Assembly: GCA_949316495.1 (NCBI GenBank)
Contig: OX439007.1
Span: 14,233,479-14,297,478, forward strand
Length of the DNA: 64,000 nucleotides
Direction: 5' to 3'
From: Amphiduros pacificus
Lineage: Eukaryota > Annelida > Polychaeta > Phyllodocida > Hesionidae
The translations under genes were made by a program, and so were the position numbers. The notes beneath the pieces are model-generated. The model was not told the origin of the DNA. It was given only the letters and a program-made list of their open reading frames with translations, and did not search any database. This document shows positions 60,894 to 64,000 of the stretch, piece by piece (positions within the stretch are counted from its first letter, which is position 1; the number at the start of each line of letters is the position of its first letter).

Positions 60894-61389
60894 AATAAAC
60901 GGTAAAATATGTCTTGATTCCCCTGATGCTGAAAAAATGCGGCTGCAAAAATGGAAAATCTGCAAAAAAAGTTTTTAAATATCAGATCGTTATATTTGAT
61001 ATAAATGATATCTGTTCTGACTGACAGTGGTTTTGAGCGTCAACCAATTCCTATCATGTTGCAAACTCTATTATTATCATACTTTTTTGACAATCAACCA
61101 GGGAGGAACGCCCTTTTCAACTATTTACATTTATTTGTCAGATGACATTTGGACTACTCTGCATTGCAGAGGTAGTACTCAATTACTACCTCTGAGGTCA
61201 TTGCCCTAAATTTGATTCTATTCTAAATTTACGTTATAAATACTTGCCTTGCTCACAAAATATCATCAAATCTGAATTGACCAACATCAGGTCATAAACT
61301 GTAATCGTGTGTCTGACACATAAACTGACCAATCAGCTGGTACAAAACAAATATATTTATATTCTTCCACCAATTAGAGGATAGTCAGA
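60894..61389. other. Noncoding DNA
   Basis: Contains a small inverted repeat GCAGAGGTAGTACTCAATTAC-TACCTCTG (about 61167-61195). No gene recognised. Confidence 0.4.
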
Positions 61390-61500
61390 TTTTTATAAAT
61401 ACTGATGATCTGCAGTCGATTCTGTGTGCACCTTTATACCTTTTGGGGCAGGGACTGATATGATATAGAAGTCCGATGTGCTAAGGAGGGTACATTTGCA
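61390..61500 (-). repeat. Unclassified dispersed repeat, copy 2 of a pair
   Basis: Reverse-complement match to 43610-43725 (GGCAGGGACTGATATGATAT and neighbours). Confidence 0.75.
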
Positions 61501-62559
61501 CATTAGCTTGTAAACATCCAAAACAGCAACATGGTTGCAAACTTGCTTGTGACGTTCACAGCAATATTTACCCTGAATTCATATCTATGAGGCATTTTTC
61601 TACATTACTGTAATATATCTAAAAAAAGGAAATATGTTTAAAATCCTTATCAAATCAAGATCTGTCCCGTGAAATTGTATCCCAGACAAAATAATGTTAA
61701 GGTACATCCATTTTGTATTGAAATTTAAATTTTAAATGTCTTCTGCCAGTGAGTGATGTAGTTCATCCTATTAACAAGCTCCCGGGTGGTGTTGTGACCA
61801 CCAAACCACGTATCAGGAGTGAAAAGTCTAAAATGGTGAACACTAATAACTGTCCCAAATTGGGAGAGTAAACCACCCCACAGGTGCCCGTATGCTATGG
61901 CCGGAATTCTGGTCACACGTCACTGGAAAAATGTGGTCGTTGTTTGGGGTTTCCCGGTTCTATATTTTCGCGAACCAATTAGAGCAATCCTCCAATAATT
62001 AGTGACTTTATTCGCCCGCTACACAATCCCATTTCAAGGAGAGGCCCTTGATTGTCCTAATATATTTGGACAAGGATTGGCTACTAAAATGGGGTCTGAT
62101 GAGTAACGGTGTCCCCTAGAATATTTTGAGCCAATTATTGGACTGGTGCTTTATTGGAATTGCATGAATGGGTGCTCTAATTATTAAATATCACATCCAT
62201 CTTCAAAGAAACTCAAGTTGAGGTATTTTAAATAGGCTTACTCCTATTTTGCGCTACAGAGCGCGGAGCCATGACACCACACAGAACACTGACATAAAAT
62301 ACAGGGAAAGGTCTTAAGGGTCAAATGGCCTTCTCAGAGGAGATTTCGTGAGCATGTAATATTTTTGACAAACACTTTTAACGCATATGTAAGTCTAATG
62401 TTAAATCAGCCTGCATCCGGTACATGTGGCGCTAGAGCCCTGTGACGCCACGCCATCTGGTGTAAAGTGGGAGTCTCATTTATTGTGCATGAATTTCTTG
62501 CAAGAGGCATAAAAATAGAGCAAGAATATAAAGTTCTTTGAGAATATTAATGTTTGTTG
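61501..62559. other. Noncoding DNA upstream of the candidate gene
   Basis: A 63-codon minus-strand frame at 61725-61916 has no domain. A TTTTAAATA box at about 62227 lies some 30 bp before CTACAGAGCGCGG and might be a core promoter for the downstream gene; this is speculative. Confidence 0.3.
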
Positions 62560-62875
62560 GTCGTGTGCGTGAGGGACCGGAGATGGTGGGCTCGACTCCC
62601 TCTAGCGGCATTGTTACTTTCACCCTGGTGAAAAGGCTCGAAAGTCGAGCTGAATATGGCCATTGTTGCTGAGTTTTCAATAATATCACATTATCAGGTT
62701 CGACTCCCACTACCGACAGTGTTACCTTCACACGAGTTAAACACGAGACCTGGTGTGGCCATTGTTCCTGTAAAGGTCGCAAACATACCATTTCGCAATT
62801 TCTCATTTTTCACAATTGGTTACCATGATCATTTCGCAATTTCTCATTTTTCACAATTGGTTACCATGATTTCTA
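62560..62875 (+). mobile_element. SINE family 2, tandem dimer with duplicated tail
   Basis: Two bodies follow each other. Both carry a B-box-like GGGCTCGACTCCC or GGTTCGACTCCC, a TGTTAC-TTCAC stretch and a GGCCATTGTT-CTG block, as at 34748. The tail CATTTCGCAATTTCTCATTT plus TTCACAATTGGTTACCATGAT is present twice in perfect tandem (about 62789-62874). Confidence 0.75.
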
Positions 62876-62996
62876 TTTGAATTAATACTTGAAATTCCCT
62901 TGAGTTTAAAGTGAAACATGATCAGTTGTATTTAAAAGCAGGTATCTAAGAATGTGTCCAACGATGAAAACTATCTCTGCATTTATGTCCTTTCAG

Positions 62997-63265
62997 GCAC
63001 ACATTTACTTGTTAGCTTCATGCTGAGCTTCTTGGCCCCTGTTTGTTTCGGAGCACCCAGTGGACAGCGAAATGAACCAATACAGTCATGGGTTCAACCA
63101 TGTGCAGGGGGCATGGGTAAACAGGGTTCTCTCCCGTCCCTCAATCTGGAGAGTGTGGCCATGCCCAGAATACCAGAATGGGACAATCCCGCCAAATTTG
63201 CACATGAAATGCTAGTTTTGCTTGCCGGGACAGAGCAAATAGTTGATGCACTCTCACAGTTTTTG
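62997..63265 (+). CDS. Exon of a candidate secreted host protein
   Basis: This 269-bp exon is bounded by an acceptor (CCTTTCAG at 62989-62996) and a donor (TTTTG|GTAAG at 63265/63266) and is fully open. A likely start at 63020 (MLSFLAPVCFGAPSGQ) gives a short signal peptide with cleavage near FGA. Alternatively, an upstream exon adds HLLVSF to the hydrophobic stretch. The mature part has two Cys-poor segments, a WVQPC motif, PRIPEWDNPAKFAHEM and a Leu-rich helix (LVLLAGTEQIVDALSQFL). It ends in phase 0 and continues at 63594. The family was not recognised. A small secreted helical factor is possible, but that is inference. Confidence 0.6.
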
Positions 63266-63446
63266 GTAAGCCTTTTGGTTCTCAAAATCACGAAGATACA
63301 ATCTAGCAAGATGACCTATCTCAAATGATTAAAGCATCTGGAGCAAATCTGAAACAATAAATCAATAAAATTATAACTCATTTATAGTGAGAAATTAAAT
63401 ATATACTTTGTGATCAGATGAACTATTAAATGCAAATATCAGTTTA

Positions 63447-63573
63447 AAGAATGACAAATAATATTATGAAAATTCTATTTTACATATATGAAACATAATT
63501 GAATATCATTTTTTTTAAGAATGACAACTAATAATATGAAAATTCTATTTTACAGATATGAAACATAATTGAC
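63447..63573. repeat. Tandem duplication inside the intron, 70-bp period
   Basis: GAATGACAA-TAAT-TATGAAAATTCTATTTTACA and the following ATATGAAACATAATTGA occur at 63449 and 63519 with a few differences. The second copy contains a TTTTACAG acceptor-like end that is upstream of the used one. Confidence 0.85.
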
Positions 63574-63593
63574 TCTTGAAATTATTATTGTAG

Positions 63594-63689
63594 ATAAGAG
63601 AACATTTTGGTGAAAATGACTCACATGTGACTGATTTGAATAACAGACCATTTCTTCATGGGTTTGAGATAGAAGCGGAAGAAGCTCTG
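63594..63689 (+). CDS. Second exon of the candidate secreted host protein
   Basis: Bounded by an acceptor (ATTATTGTAG at 63584-63593) and a strong donor (CTG|GTGAGT at 63689/63690). The length is 96 bp, exactly 32 codons, with phase 0 at both borders, so it joins in frame to the exon ending at 63265. It encodes IREHFGENDSHVTDLNNR, then PFLHGFEIEAEEAL, which is acidic and probably helical. Later exons must lie beyond 64000. The short symmetric phase-0 exon raises confidence that this is a real gene. Confidence 0.6.
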
Positions 63690-63885
63690 GTGAGTAAAAC
63701 TTACTCCAAACCTTTGTTATGCCGATTATGTTCTATGTAACACAGCAACGTATAAATGTTCTGTAAAGTTTGTCCCACGATTTCTACAGCAAGAATGTCT
63801 GTCCATGCAGTGCCAAGGGTGCCAAAGCAGTGTCATAATCTTTGATTTTAAATAGGAATCTATAAATGATTGACGTATCCATTGG

Positions 63886-64000
63886 CTACTTAAAGCATTC
63901 ATGAAACCTGATTTTCAGACACATTCTCTTTACATAACATGAATGTTTATCCCCTATACAGTGCTTTTATGTAGTAGTACCCAAAATATTCCCTGTTAAC
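63886..64000 (-). repeat. Unclassified dispersed repeat, copy 2
   Basis: Reverse-complement match to 24915-25024, cut by the window end. The window ends in GGGAATATTTTGGGTA read on the minus strand, so the element continues outside. Confidence 0.75.

Noticed and set aside
60676-60965. Tyr/Ile-rich 90-codon minus-strand frames
   Set aside because: 19-bp minisatellite with a repeating 19-codon pattern.

Overview
The window is animal nuclear DNA made mostly of mobile elements and tandem arrays. There is no bacterial or organellar signal. The mix of elements suggests a marine invertebrate, most likely a mollusc or another lophotrochozoan: a tyrosine-recombinase retrotransposon, a Penelope-like element with hammerhead ribozymes, L2/CR1-, I- and L1/Tx1-type LINE pieces, and many copies of a tRNA-derived SINE ending in CAAA. 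The phylum is inferred from the repeat content, not proven.

Layout. 1.1-6.8 kb: a Ngaro/PAT-type (DIRS order) retrotransposon on the minus strand with split direct repeats. 7.5-9.2 kb: a 5'-truncated L2/CR1-like LINE behind a (TA)n tract. 9.3-14.3 kb: three unrelated tandem arrays side by side (about 31 bp, about 320-370 bp and 45 bp units). 14.4-21.1 kb: a whole-length Penelope-like element on the minus strand with a 14-bp target-site duplication, two long direct repeats (pLTRs), a hammerhead ribozyme in each, an ORF1, and a decayed RT plus GIY-YIG ORF2. 21.2-36.6 kb: AT-rich DNA with SINEs, a dispersed repeat of about 125 bp seen at three loci, and pieces of an I-type LINE. 36.6-40.6 kb: a solo remnant resembling the Ngaro/PAT terminal repeats, then a candidate CACTA-like element holding a LINE tail grown into about 300 bp of (ATT)n. 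41-48 kb: SINE pieces, including an inverted chimera, and an L1/Tx1-like LINE remnant. 48.7-51 kb: a 2.3-kb element with perfect 14-bp inverted ends and AACGTTTT-rich subterminal arrays. 51.7-53.7 kb: a duplicated segment, one copy of which carries a foldback element with perfect 36-bp inverted repeats. 56.6-61 kb: microsatellites, SINEs, LINE remnants and small arrays.

The only convincing host gene is at the far right (62997-63689, plus strand). Two open exons with proper splice borders and compatible phases encode the start of a likely secreted, helix-rich protein, and the gene continues beyond the window. Most other long open frames are by-products of simple repeats.
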